Shown here piece after piece: positions 51,280 through 59,846 of a stretch of 64,000 nt of DNA. Each line of letters opens with the position of its first letter. Positions within the stretch are counted from its first letter, which is position 1. Source of the DNA: an uncultured Eubacteriales bacterium (lineage in GTDB: Bacteria > Bacillota > Clostridia > Oscillospirales > CAG-272); the NCBI GenBank assembly GCA_934402395.1, contig CAKRTQ010000003.1, positions 124,001 to 188,000 on the forward strand, written 5' to 3'. Both the position numbers and the translations under genes were made by a program. The notes below the pieces were generated by a model, which ran no database searches, was not told the origin of the DNA, and was given only the letters and a program-made list of their open reading frames with translations.

Positions 51280-53805
51280 ATGAAAACTCTTCTCGCAGTG
51301 GACGGCAACAGCATTCTTAACCGCGCTTTTTACGGGATAAGACCGCTCACAACGCGCGACGGCTTTCCTACCAACGCGCTTTACGGAATGGCAAATATGC
51401 TGATGCGTCAGCTTTCCGATCTTTCTCCCGACAGGTGCGCCGTGGCGTTCGATCTCAAGGCGCCGACCTTCCGTCACAAGAAGTACGACGGCTATAAGGC
51501 AGGAAGGAAGCCTATGCCCGAAGAGCTTGCCAAGCAGCTGCCGGTCGCACATGAGCTATGCCGTGCGCTCGGCTTCAGTGTGATAGAAACAGAGGGCTAT
51601 GAGGCAGATGACATTCTCGGTACCCTTGCCGCAATGGGCGAAGCGGACGGCGACACCAGGACTTTCATTTTCACAGGCGATCGGGATTCACTGCAGCTTA
51701 TAAGCGGCAAGACATCTGTCGTGCTTGCGACCAACAAAGAAAACATCCTTTTTGACGAAGCGAGGTTCATTGCCGAATACGGCGTTCCGTCAAGTGTTTT
51801 TGTAGACGTCAAAGCGATCATGGGCGATTCATCCGACAATATTCCGGGCGTTCCCGGGATCGGCGAAAAAGGCGCGCTGAAGCTTATCTCACAGTTCGGC
51901 TCGCTTGACGGCGTTTACGGCGGTTATTCCGCTCCGGGCAGCGGGGTCACGCCATCGGTAGCTGCCAAGCTTGACGCCGGCAAGGATTCCGCCTTTCTGT
52001 CGCTTGACCTCGCGCGCATCTGCCGTGAGGTCCCGGGACTACCGACGCTTGAAGAGCTTGGCAGCGGTCATCCCGGCGAGGAAGCGCGCGCGCTTTTCAC
52101 GCGTCTTGAATTCACCAAATTGCTGGCGCGGCTTGAACCGCCTGAAACGGTTGCCGCTCCGGTGCCTCATAAGGATATTCCCGCCGCCGTCATCGGCGGG
52201 CGTGATGAATTTTTCGCAGCCTTGCGAGCATCCGATGAAAAAGCGGTGTCGCTTTCCTTTGACGGCGAGAGCTTCCGCACGTTTGACGGGACTATGCTCT
52301 GCACCGTTTCTGCCGACACAGAAACGACCGCAGCCGTCAATGCCGCGCACGGATTTATCTGCTACGACTGCAAATCAATATACGAGGGGCTTGACCGCCT
52401 CTCCGGAAAAAGAAACTCACGCGGTGCGGGTTTTGACGTAATGCTCGCAGCTTATGTGTTGAATCCGCAGGGCAATTTCGATCTTGCCTCACTTGCCGCG
52501 CAGTATCTCGGCGATGATGCCGCAGGAAGTGACGCAGAGCTTGCCTTCCGTATGAAACCCGTGCTTGAAGACAAACTGAACGAGACCGAGGCGTACAGGC
52601 TTTTCCGTGACATTGAAATGCCGCTCGCCGCCGTGCTTGCGGATATGGAGGAGGCAGGCTTTCTCATCGACCGTACGGGACTTTCGGAATACGGGGACGT
52701 ACTTTCAAAAAAATCCGCCGCGCTTGCCTCGGAAATATGCGCAGAAGCGGGCGTGGAATTCAATATAAACTCTCCGAAGCAGCTCGGCGAAGTGCTTTTT
52801 GAGCATCTTTCTCTCCCTTACGGAAAAAAGACAAAAACAGGATATTCCACAAACGCAGACATACTCGAAAAACTTGCTCCGGATCACAAAATAGTACGCG
52901 ATGTGCTTGAGTACCGAAAGCTCACCAAGCTTTACAGCACCTATGTCGTCGGGCTTCTTAAGGTTGCGGACAGCACCGGGCGCATACACACGAAGTTCAA
53001 GCAGACAGGCACAGCGACCGGCAGACTTTCATCAGCCGAGCCGAATCTGCAAAATATTCCAATACGCACCGACGAAGGGCGCGAGCTGCGCAAATACTTC
53101 CTTGCCGCGCCCGGAAGAGTTCTCATAGACGCCGACTATTCGCAGATAGAGCTGCGTCTTCTGGCGCACATTTCGGGCGACAAAACAATGACAGAAGCAT
53201 TCACCGAGGGCGCGGACATCCACACCTCGACGGCTGCCGCCGTATTCGGCGTCGCGCCGGAGAATGTCACCCCCGAGCTTCGCAAGCGCGCAAAAGCCGT
53301 GAATTTCGGCATTGTCTACGGGATCGGAGACTTTTCCCTTGCGGGAGATCTCGGGATACCGGTAAAACAGGCGCGCGCATATATTGAAAGCTATCTCGCA
53401 TCGTATCCCGACGTTGCCGCATACCTCAAGGACATAGTTGCGGAAGCGCACGCCAACGGATACGTCACAACGCTGTTCGGACGGCGCAGGTATATTCCCG
53501 AAATTTCGGGTCACAACGCCATGCAACGCAAATTCGGCGAACGCGTGGCGATGAACAGTCCGATTCAGGGCAGCGCAGCAGACATCGTAAAGCTTGCGAT
53601 GCTCGGTGTCAGCCGCCGCATAGCCGCCGAAGGCCTTGATGCCGCACTGATCCTTCAGGTGCACGATGAACTTATTGTGGAAGCGTCAAAAAAGGATGCT
53701 GAACGCGCCGCCGCTATTCTCCGCGAGGAAATGGAGGGAGCGGTAAAGCTTTCGGTGCCGCTCACGGTCGATCTGAGCATAGGCGAGAGATGGTACGGAA
53801 TGTAA
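51280..53805 (+). CDS. polA: DNA polymerase I
   Basis: This is the repair and Okazaki-fragment-processing polymerase, 841 residues. The N-terminal 5'-3' nuclease domain (LAVDGNSILNRAFYG, KAPTFRHKKYDGYKAGRKP, GYEADDILGTLA) is followed by a central 3'-5' exonuclease-like region. That region has an initial DxE but poor later motifs, so it is probably inactive. The polymerase domain follows (DYSQIELRLLAHISGD, RKRAKAVNFGIVYG, QVHDELIVE). The start is the ATG at 51280, with GAAAGGAACGG upstream. Confidence 0.95.
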   Translation: MKTLLAVDGNSILNRAFYGIRPLTTRDGFPTNALYGMANMLMRQLSDLSPDRCAVAFDLKAPTFRHKKYDGYKAGRKPMPEELAKQLPVAHELCRALGFSVIETEGYEADDILGTLAAMGEADGDTRTFIFTGDRDSLQLISGKTSVVLATNKENILFDEARFIAEYGVPSSVFVDVKAIMGDSSDNIPGVPGIGEKGALKLISQFGSLDGVYGGYSAPGSGVTPSVAAKLDAGKDSAFLSLDLARICREVPGLPTLEELGSGHPGEEARALFTRLEFTKLLARLEPPETVAAPVPHKDIPAAVIGGRDEFFAALRASDEKAVSLSFDGESFRTFDGTMLCTVSADTETTAAVNAAHGFICYDCKSIYEGLDRLSGKRNSRGAGFDVMLAAYVLNPQGNFDLASLAAQYLGDDAAGSDAELAFRMKPVLEDKLNETEAYRLFRDIEMPLAAVLADMEEAGFLIDRTGLSEYGDVLSKKSAALASEICAEAGVEFNINSPKQLGEVLFEHLSLPYGKKTKTGYSTNADILEKLAPDHKIVRDVLEYRKLTKLYSTYVVGLLKVADSTGRIHTKFKQTGTATGRLSSAEPNLQNIPIRTDEGRELRKYFLAAPGRVLIDADYSQIELRLLAHISGDKTMTEAFTEGADIHTSTAAAVFGVAPENVTPELRKRAKAVNFGIVYGIGDFSLAGDLGIPVKQARAYIESYLASYPDVAAYLKDIVAEAHANGYVTTLFGRRRYIPEISGHNAMQRKFGERVAMNSPIQGSAADIVKLAMLGVSRRIAAEGLDAALILQVHDELIVEASKKDAERAAAILREEMEGAVKLSVPLTVDLSIGERWYGM

Positions 53806-53815
53806 TAGAAATGAT

Positions 53816-53854
53816 GGGGACTGTTAAAAAACATCGAGTTTTTTAACAGTCCCC
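53816..53854. terminator. Bidirectional terminator (CTGTTAAAAA family), polA / M29 junction
   Basis: A perfect 17-bp stem (53816-53832 with 53838-53854), with a 5-base loop, combines GGGGACTG with an A6/T6 segment. It separates converging polA and the aminopeptidase gene. Confidence 0.75.
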
Positions 53855-53861
53855 TCGCGTA

Positions 53862-55088
53862 TCAGAACGCCCAGTTGCCGTTTCTGAATATCGGGACCTC
53901 GCGCCCGTCGCGTGTGACGGCAGTTATATCAAGGTCCGGTGCGCCGATCATGAAATCAACGTGTATCATAGAATCGTTTATGCCCTTTGCACGGCACTCT
54001 TCTATGGTGTATTTGTGGTAGTCCTTTACGCAGTCAACAAAGCCCATGCCGAGCGCAAGATGACAGCAGGCATTTTCATCAAACAGCGTGTTATAAAAAA
54101 CAAGTCCGGAGTTCTGTATCGGAGAATCATAAGGCACAAGCGCACACTCGCCGAGATACGACGCGCCCTCATCCATTGAGATCATCTGACGAAGCAGGTC
54201 TTCATTTTTTTCAGCATGGACTTCAACAGCCTTTCCGCCTTCAAAACGGATGGAAAAGTTCTCTATGAGCTGACCCTGATAGGAAAGCGGGCGCGTCGCC
54301 ACGACCGTTCCTTCCGCCTTGCCGCGCATAGGTGAAGTAAAAACTTCTTCTGTCGGCATATTGGGATTATAATATACTCCCTCAAGAGATGTTTCTCCGC
54401 CGCCGAGGAAGTCAACATCGGGGATAAGCCCCACGCGGAAATCGGTGCCGTTTGAAGAGTGATATATAAGCTCGTCGATACCGAGATCATTCAGATATTT
54501 GCTTCTCTTTGCAAGGTCGGCGTTATGCGCCGCCCAATCGGAGATAGGATCATCACCATCGGCACGCGCGGTGTAAAGGATCGCCTCCCAGAGCTTTTCA
54601 ACAGCCTGACCGCGTGAAAGCTCGGGGAACATCTTTTTTGCCCACTTTTCTCCCGGCACTGCTGCAATGACCCACTGGTATCTGTTTTCCATTCTGTCGC
54701 GGTAGGGCTTGATGATGGGGTATTTCGCCTGTCTCGCCTTTGCCATCTTTTCGCGGTTCACACCGGCAAGTCCGTCCGGATCGTCCGACTCAAGATAAAT
54801 CATAGCCGGCAATGTCTCCGCACGGTGTTCGAGCCGTTCTATCTCCCACTTTTCCATTGTCGAGAGCGTTTTGAGTGTGCGGTAACGGTAATGTATCTTT
54901 TCAAGCAGCTGATAGCCCCAATCCACAGTCACCTTTTTTGCACCTGCGCGATAGCACTCTTCGGCGACCATGCTCGCAAACTCCGCCGCTTCAACAGATG
55001 CAACGATCATTACCTCCTGCCCCTTCTGAACATTTGCGCCCGTTTGGGCAATGAGTCGGGCATATTTTTTCATTACTGTCTTTTTCAT
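53862..55088 (-). CDS. M29 family aminopeptidase (AmpS/PepS type)
   Basis: This is a cytoplasmic metallo-aminopeptidase of the thermophilic M29 family, 408 residues. Conserved text includes GTDFRVGLIP, EEVFTSPMRGKAEGTVVATRPLSY, a Glu-containing ASYLGECALVP segment and the late HVDFMIGAPDLDI. The two metals are normally bound by two Glu, His and Asp residues in these regions. Length fits the family. It is probably monocistronic; no promoter match was found that I would defend. Confidence 0.9.
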   Translation of the reverse strand: MKKTVMKKYARLIAQTGANVQKGQEVMIVASVEAAEFASMVAEECYRAGAKKVTVDWGYQLLEKIHYRYRTLKTLSTMEKWEIERLEHRAETLPAMIYLESDDPDGLAGVNREKMAKARQAKYPIIKPYRDRMENRYQWVIAAVPGEKWAKKMFPELSRGQAVEKLWEAILYTARADGDDPISDWAAHNADLAKRSKYLNDLGIDELIYHSSNGTDFRVGLIPDVDFLGGGETSLEGVYYNPNMPTEEVFTSPMRGKAEGTVVATRPLSYQGQLIENFSIRFEGGKAVEVHAEKNEDLLRQMISMDEGASYLGECALVPYDSPIQNSGLVFYNTLFDENACCHLALGMGFVDCVKDYHKYTIEECRAKGINDSMIHVDFMIGAPDLDITAVTRDGREVPIFRNGNWAF

Positions 55089-55177
55089 AAAAGCTGCCTT
55101 TCATGGCGTTTGTACGCCTTATAATATTTATTTTTGTCTTCGTCGGTATCGGGGAACGCCCCATCCGCGCCGTGCGA

Positions 55178-56536
55178 TCAGTTTTTAAGGCTGTGTATCG
55201 GAGCCGGGATCCTTCCGCCGCGCGCTATGAAGCGGGCAGGCGAACGGTCGTTTACCGGCATTACCGGCGCGGTGCCGAGCAATCCGCCAAAGGACACCTC
55301 ATCTCCGACCTTTTTACCGACAGCGGGAATGATCCTCACCGCCGTAGTCTTGGTATTGGCAACGCCGATCGAAATTTCATCGGCAATAATACCGCATATA
55401 ACATCCGCGCTCGTATCGCCGGGAACGGCTATCATATCAAGCCCGACAGAGCAGACCGCTGTCATAGCTTCAAGCTTTTCAAGACTGAGCGCACCTGAGC
55501 GTGCAGCCGCGATCATGCCCGCGTCCTCAGAAACGGGAATAAACGCACCGGAAAGCCCGCCGACGTGCGAGGAAGCCATCACTCCGCCCTTTTTCACCGC
55601 ATCATTGAGCAGAGCGAGCGCTGCGGTAGTGCCGGGGCCTCCGCACTGTTCAAGCCCCATCTCTTCAAGTATATATGCCACCGAATCTCCGACGGCGGGC
55701 GTGGGGGCAAGTGAAAGGTCGACGATGCCGAACGGCACATCAAGTCTTTTCGATGCCTCGGCTGCCACGAGCTGACCCACGCGCGTTATCTTGAACGCGG
55801 TTCGTTTCACTGTTTCGGCAAGCTTCGAAAGGTCGCAGTCGCCCGCGCGGGCTATCGCCGATGCAACGGCACCGGGACCGGATACGCCGACATTTATCAC
55901 AGCCTCGGGTTCGCTGACACCGTGGAACGCGCCTGCCATAAAGGGGTTGTCCTCGGGAACATTCGCAAACACGACAAGCTTTGCACATCCTATCGAATCA
56001 CGATCGGCTGTCAGCTCGGCAGTCTTTTTGATTATTTCGCCCATTTTACGCACGGCTTCCATGTTTATGCCGGCTTTTGTGGAAGCAACGTTTACAGATG
56101 AACAAACCTTCCCCGTTTCGGCAAGGGCATACGGTATAGACTCGATAAGCCGTCTTTCGCCGTCGGTGCTTCCCTTCTGCACCAGCGCGCCGTAGCCGCC
56201 GATAAAGTTGATACCGAGCGCATCGGCTGCACGGTCAAGAGTCCTTGCGATCTTTACATAATCCTCGGATGAAAACCGCCCGCCGAGAAGTGATATCGGC
56301 GTGACGGACACCCGGCGGTTCACTATCGGAATGCCGTATTCCTTTTCAATATCATCGCCTACGCGGCAGAGCTTTCCCGCACGCGTTGTTATTTTGTCAT
56401 ATACCCGCTCGCAAACGCGGTCGATATCATCTCCCGCGCAGTCAATGAGGGATATACCCATAGTTATTGTTCTGATATCGAGGTTTTCCTCGTGTATCAT
56501 GTTTATAGTTTCTATAATATCGGTTACGTTCAGCAT
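55178..56536 (-). CDS. PFL family protein (UPF0210/DUF711)
   Basis: This is a 452-residue member of the UPF0210 family, related to glycyl-radical enzyme folds but without a radical glycine motif. Clear family text includes IRTITMGISL, GISTAG-less N-terminus, FIGGYGALVQKGSTDGERRLIESIP, INVGVSGPGAVASAI and FGIVDLSLAPTPAVGDSVAYILEEMG. In Firmicutes it is nearly always next to a small ACT protein, as here (56554-56823). Its biochemical role is unknown. Confidence 0.9.
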   Translation of the reverse strand: MLNVTDIIETINMIHEENLDIRTITMGISLIDCAGDDIDRVCERVYDKITTRAGKLCRVGDDIEKEYGIPIVNRRVSVTPISLLGGRFSSEDYVKIARTLDRAADALGINFIGGYGALVQKGSTDGERRLIESIPYALAETGKVCSSVNVASTKAGINMEAVRKMGEIIKKTAELTADRDSIGCAKLVVFANVPEDNPFMAGAFHGVSEPEAVINVGVSGPGAVASAIARAGDCDLSKLAETVKRTAFKITRVGQLVAAEASKRLDVPFGIVDLSLAPTPAVGDSVAYILEEMGLEQCGGPGTTAALALLNDAVKKGGVMASSHVGGLSGAFIPVSEDAGMIAAARSGALSLEKLEAMTAVCSVGLDMIAVPGDTSADVICGIIADEISIGVANTKTTAVRIIPAVGKKVGDEVSFGGLLGTAPVMPVNDRSPARFIARGGRIPAPIHSLKN

Positions 56537-56553
56537 TTCAAATTCCCGGAATG

Positions 56554-56823
56554 TCAGATATGGTGCATTGTATTGAAAATGTCCTCGTGCATCGCGGAGA
56601 TCTGAAGTCCCGCAGAGTCACCGAGGGCTTTCATTTTATCGACGAATTCGCCGAACGGAACCTTTATGCCGTCGATATCGACAAGCATTATCATGGCAAA
56701 ATATTCGCGGAGCACGCTTTGCGAAATATCAATGATGTTCACGCCGTCGGCGGCGCATTCCTGAGCGACACGGGCGATTATGCCCACGCTGTCGCGTCCT
56801 GTTACGGTAATTACTGCTTTCAT
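56554..56823 (-). CDS. ACT domain protein (UPF0237)
   Basis: This is an 89-residue single ACT domain (MKAVITVTGRDSVGIIARVAQECAADGVNIIDISQ...). ACT domains bind amino acids or other small ligands. The gene is paired with the PFL family gene that follows 17 bases downstream, so it may regulate that protein. A strong promoter lies upstream. Confidence 0.9.
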   Translation of the reverse strand: MKAVITVTGRDSVGIIARVAQECAADGVNIIDISQSVLREYFAMIMLVDIDGIKVPFGEFVDKMKALGDSAGLQISAMHEDIFNTMHHI

Positions 56824-56858
56824 GTTGTGTCCTTTTTGGGGTTGATTTTGTTTGATTA

Positions 56859-56887
56859 ATTATATAATTAAAACCGCATATTGTCAA
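56859..56887 (-). promoter_or_regulatory. Perfect-consensus sigma-A promoter of the ACT-PFL operon
   Basis: On the minus strand TTGACA (56882-56887) and TATAAT (56859-56864) are separated by 17 bases. Confidence 0.8.
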
Positions 56888-56936
56888 GGCAAATTTGCGT
56901 GCGGAGCGAAAAAATCATTTTTATGCGGAATAAATA

Positions 56937-56965
56937 TTGCAAAATTCCCTGCGTTGTGATATAAT
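56937..56965 (+). promoter_or_regulatory. Sigma-A promoter of the tandem-ACT gene
   Basis: TTGCAA (56937-56942) and TATAAT (56960-56965) are 17 bases apart. A small TACCGCC/GGCGGTA hairpin lies in the leader at 57007-57024. Confidence 0.65.
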
Positions 56966-57050
56966 AACTTGAAATATAGTTTTGAAGTAAACAAGTCTGC
57001 CGTTTTTACCGCCGTGCGGCGGTACCCGGTCTTGACAGAAAGGCATAAAA

Positions 57051-57464
57051 ATGTCTGTACAACAGTTATCAGTATTTATCGAAAACCGCCGCGGAACGCT
57101 TCTCGAAATAACCGAGGTGCTCGCAAATGAAAAAATAGACATCCGCGCGCTTTCTCTTACGGAAACACCGGAATACGGTATCCTCCGTCTTATTGTCAGC
57201 GACACATCGCGCGCCTTCGCCGCCATCCGCGCCGCCGGCAAAACAGTGTCGGTGAACGATGTGCTCTGCATTGAGATTCCCGACGACCCGGGCGGACTCA
57301 TGCATGCGCTTTGCATTCTCAACAACAATGACATAGACGTCGAATATATGTATACTTTTGTCGGATGCGGCGCGAGCAATGCAAATGTTGCGATACGCGT
57401 TGCCGACAACAAGCTTGCCGCACGCCTTCTCGGCGAGGCGGGCTATACACTCATCTCGGATTGA
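57051..57464 (+). CDS. Tandem ACT domain protein
   Basis: This 137-residue protein consists of two ACT repeats: residues 1-70 (QQLSVFIENRRGTLLEITEVLANEKIDIRALSL) and 71-137 (DVLCIEIPDDPGGLMHALCILNNNDIDVEYMY). The pattern resembles small regulatory ACT proteins of amino-acid metabolism in Clostridia. No catalytic domain is attached and no biosynthetic genes are next to it. It probably binds an amino acid; the partner is unknown. Confidence 0.85.
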   Translation: MSVQQLSVFIENRRGTLLEITEVLANEKIDIRALSLTETPEYGILRLIVSDTSRAFAAIRAAGKTVSVNDVLCIEIPDDPGGLMHALCILNNNDIDVEYMYTFVGCGASNANVAIRVADNKLAARLLGEAGYTLISD

Positions 57465-57490
57465 CCTTCGCGCTTATACTTATAGATATT

Positions 57491-57523
57491 TCGCGGGCTG
57501 TCGCGCAAAATGCGCGACAGCCC
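57491..57523. terminator. Bidirectional terminator (GGCTGTCGCGC family), ACT / nuclease junction
   Basis: A perfect 14-bp stem (57491-57504 with 57510-57523) has a 5-base loop, followed by ATTTATTC on the plus strand. Its core is identical to that at 37725-37762. Confidence 0.8.
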
Positions 57524-57531
57524 GCATTTAT

Positions 57532-58392
57532 TCAGATGCTGACATCGGCATAGACCATGCAATGGTCGGACGCCTCAAGCACCTCGCGGCGCGTCTCAAT
57601 GCTGTGCACCCATACATCGACACCGGACGACACGAAAATGTGATCTATCGGAGTACGGCTGTTATCGGGCAGCTCTCCGATAACAGGATGGAAGGTATAC
57701 TGTCCGAGAGATGCGCTCACCGTGGCGGAATATTTTGAGTTTTTCATTCCGCTTTCGGTTATGACACGGTAATATTCCTCCTCTTCCCCTCCGTTGAAAT
57801 CTCCGGTGAAGAAAAACGGAATATCTCCGTATTTATCATTCATCGCGCGCTTTTCTTCAAGCATCTGACGCGCGTTGTCGGCGCGCCATACGGCGCCGTC
57901 AACGCGGTCGCTCATTCCTTCAAGATGATATGACTGAAGTATCAGCGCGGCATGCGTGTTTATATGCCCGATGAGCTTGCCGGTCTCCTTTTCGCGCAGC
58001 ACCGCCGCCGTCATGCCCTTGGTGTGCGTGAAGGTGGATGTGTACATCAGAAATACCGATTCAACTTCCTCAAAACGGTCGGCACGGTAGGCGATGGGAA
58101 AATAGTTGTGCGGGGTGTATTTTTTTGAGAGCGAACGAAGCTCGCTTTCACGTCGGTGTTCGGGGTCGGGTTGAGCGGTAACAAATTTATATCCCATCGC
58201 TTCAAATTTCGGGATGAAGCTGTTATGATAAAATTTGTTTATCTCCTGAAATCCGATAATATCCGGCTGATAATACGCAAGATTTTCAAGTATTTTGCTT
58301 TCACGCTCTGGCGCGGTCGCGTCAAACAGGAGATTTGCCGTCATTATCCGCAGATCGGACTTTTCGTACCTCGGCAGATGTTCCATATCGTT
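57532..58392 (-). CDS. Endonuclease/exonuclease/phosphatase-family protein
   Basis: This is a 286-residue EEP-fold hydrolase, started at the ATG at 58392 (AAAGGAAACG upstream). Active-site motifs are IIGFQEINKF (metal-binding Glu), INTHAALI, FFTGDFNGG and the ending PIDHIFVSSG...ASDHCMVYADV. No signal peptide is apparent. The family includes nucleases and phosphoesterases, so the substrate is unknown. It lies 11 bases after the aldolase gene and is probably co-transcribed with it. Confidence 0.82.
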   Translation of the reverse strand, partial: NDMEHLPRYEKSDLRIMTANLLFDATAPERESKILENLAYYQPDIIGFQEINKFYHNSFIPKFEAMGYKFVTAQPDPEHRRESELRSLSKKYTPHNYFPIAYRADRFEEVESVFLMYTSTFTHTKGMTAAVLREKETGKLIGHINTHAALILQSYHLEGMSDRVDGAVWRADNARQMLEEKRAMNDKYGDIPFFFTGDFNGGEEEEYYRVITESGMKNSKYSATVSASLGQYTFHPVIGELPDNSRTPIDHIFVSSGVDVWVHSIETRREVLEASDHCMVYADVSI

Positions 58393-58403
58393 TCCTTTCC
58401 GGA

Positions 58404-59687
58404 TCAGAGGTTGAAGGCAACCTCTATTTCTTTTATTTCTTCCTCGCTTATAGGAACTATCGTTCCCTTCATCGATGCTATATCGCAAAGCGATTCGGCA
58501 CCGAACTCAAGCACCTCAAGGCGGTCATATGCGTTGAGCGGCGAAGTACCCGCTACCAGAACGCCATCGTTTTCGATTATAACGATGGGAGTGCGCATCG
58601 ATATATCAGATACTATCGTTTCGGGGTCGTCCTCAAGTGTGCCGAACGGATAGCGCAGCGTATTGCGCAGACAGATATATCCCTCGGGTATCATGTGGGA
58701 ATTGAACTCCGCGCCCGTAACGGCAAATCCCATTATATACGGGCTGCGTGCAGCGCAAATGCTGTTTATTTCGGGATGCGCCTTGAATATTCTTCTCACT
58801 ATATTCGCATATCTGGAAGGCGTCTTTCCCCTCTCGCACCTTGTACCGTCTACATATACCAGCTGCTCCGGCGTAAGAAGCCCTCTGTCCTCTCCCTCGG
58901 GGGTGATAAGGAAGCCGTTTCCTGCACGTGACGCAAACATTCCCGTAGCTGCCGTAAACAGCTTGTTTTTGTACGAACGGCGGCATTTGTCTGCGATATC
59001 GGCACGTATCTCAGGGAAGCAGGCAGCGATAAGTGTGTCCGAAAAACCGACGCTGCGCGGGTCGTATGTCTTTTTGTCAAGCTCGCTCCGTGTGAGCACG
59101 CGTCCTTCCTTTCCGAGCATTGATGCCGCAACGCCTGTACGTGCGGCAAAATCCAGCGCCTCAAACATCATATACGCACGCTCAAGACTGTCTGCGCCGA
59201 GAACCACGCCGTGATTTTCAAGCAGCACGGTATCGCATCCGCCCGCAAATTCGGATGATATGTATCCGCCGAGCTTGGTGCTTCCCGGCAGGGCGTATTT
59301 GGCAATGGCTATCTTTCCGCACAGTGCCGAAACATCCGGCATAAGATCCATTTCCGGAAGCCTGCGCTCAAGACTGTATGCCACAAGCGCCGCCGGGTGT
59401 GCATGAAGCACTGCGTGAAGATCGGGGCGTGCGCGGAGCACCGCAAGGTGAAACGGATATTCGGTCGACGGCTTGTGCTTTCCGTGCACCGTGCCGTCCG
59501 GTGTCACCCACATGATATCATCCGCCGTAAGATGCGCCTTATCAATGCCGGATGGGGATATCCAGAGCGTACCGTCGTCATCCATGATAGAAAGATTGCC
59601 GCCGGATGTGGTGGTAAGCTTATTGTCGTAAAGCCGCGTCATGTAAAAGGCGATTTTTTCAGCCGGTGTCATATTAAGAAGTTTCAT
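58404..59687 (-). CDS. Class II aldolase/adducin-family protein with two tandem domains
   Basis: This is a 427-residue protein made of two aldolase domains. The first (about 1-215) has the fold and metal ligands of fuculose/ribulose-phosphate aldolases: TTTSGGNLSIMD, the HAHPAA histidines and ENHGVVLGADSLERAY. The second (about 220-427) has the same layout but the HAHPAA site reads AARSPY, so its metal site is lost. The ATG at 59687 was chosen; longer frames run over the promoter. The sugar phosphate is unknown. Confidence 0.8.
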   Translation of the reverse strand: MKLLNMTPAEKIAFYMTRLYDNKLTTTSGGNLSIMDDDGTLWISPSGIDKAHLTADDIMWVTPDGTVHGKHKPSTEYPFHLAVLRARPDLHAVLHAHPAALVAYSLERRLPEMDLMPDVSALCGKIAIAKYALPGSTKLGGYISSEFAGGCDTVLLENHGVVLGADSLERAYMMFEALDFAARTGVAASMLGKEGRVLTRSELDKKTYDPRSVGFSDTLIAACFPEIRADIADKCRRSYKNKLFTAATGMFASRAGNGFLITPEGEDRGLLTPEQLVYVDGTRCERGKTPSRYANIVRRIFKAHPEINSICAARSPYIMGFAVTGAEFNSHMIPEGYICLRNTLRYPFGTLEDDPETIVSDISMRTPIVIIENDGVLVAGTSPLNAYDRLEVLEFGAESLCDIASMKGTIVPISEEEIKEIEVAFNL

Positions 59688-59736
59688 TTTGATTTCATCT
59701 CCGTGCCGGGTCTGCCGGTCAATTTTTCTGTATATA

Positions 59737-59765
59737 ATTATACATTTCCGCACGCCCCGCGTCAA
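59737..59765 (-). promoter_or_regulatory. Sigma-A promoter of the class II aldolase gene
   Basis: On the minus strand TTGACG (59760-59765) and TATAAT (59737-59742) are separated by 17 bases. Confidence 0.7.
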
Positions 59766-59797
59766 TAGCCGGACCGACAGTTTTGTGAAAAAAATGC

Positions 59798-59835
59798 GTG
59801 GTGTCAAAAAACTCAATAAGGTTTTTTAACACCAC
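59798..59835 (-). terminator. Terminator of the lactate dehydrogenase gene (CTGTTAAAAA-like)
   Basis: GTGGTGT and AAAAAAC (59798-59812) pair with 59821-59835, with one C/A mismatch and an 8-base loop. On the minus strand it is followed by GCATTTTTTTCAC, a good U-run. Confidence 0.8.
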
Positions 59836-59846
59836 ACACCGGAAAA

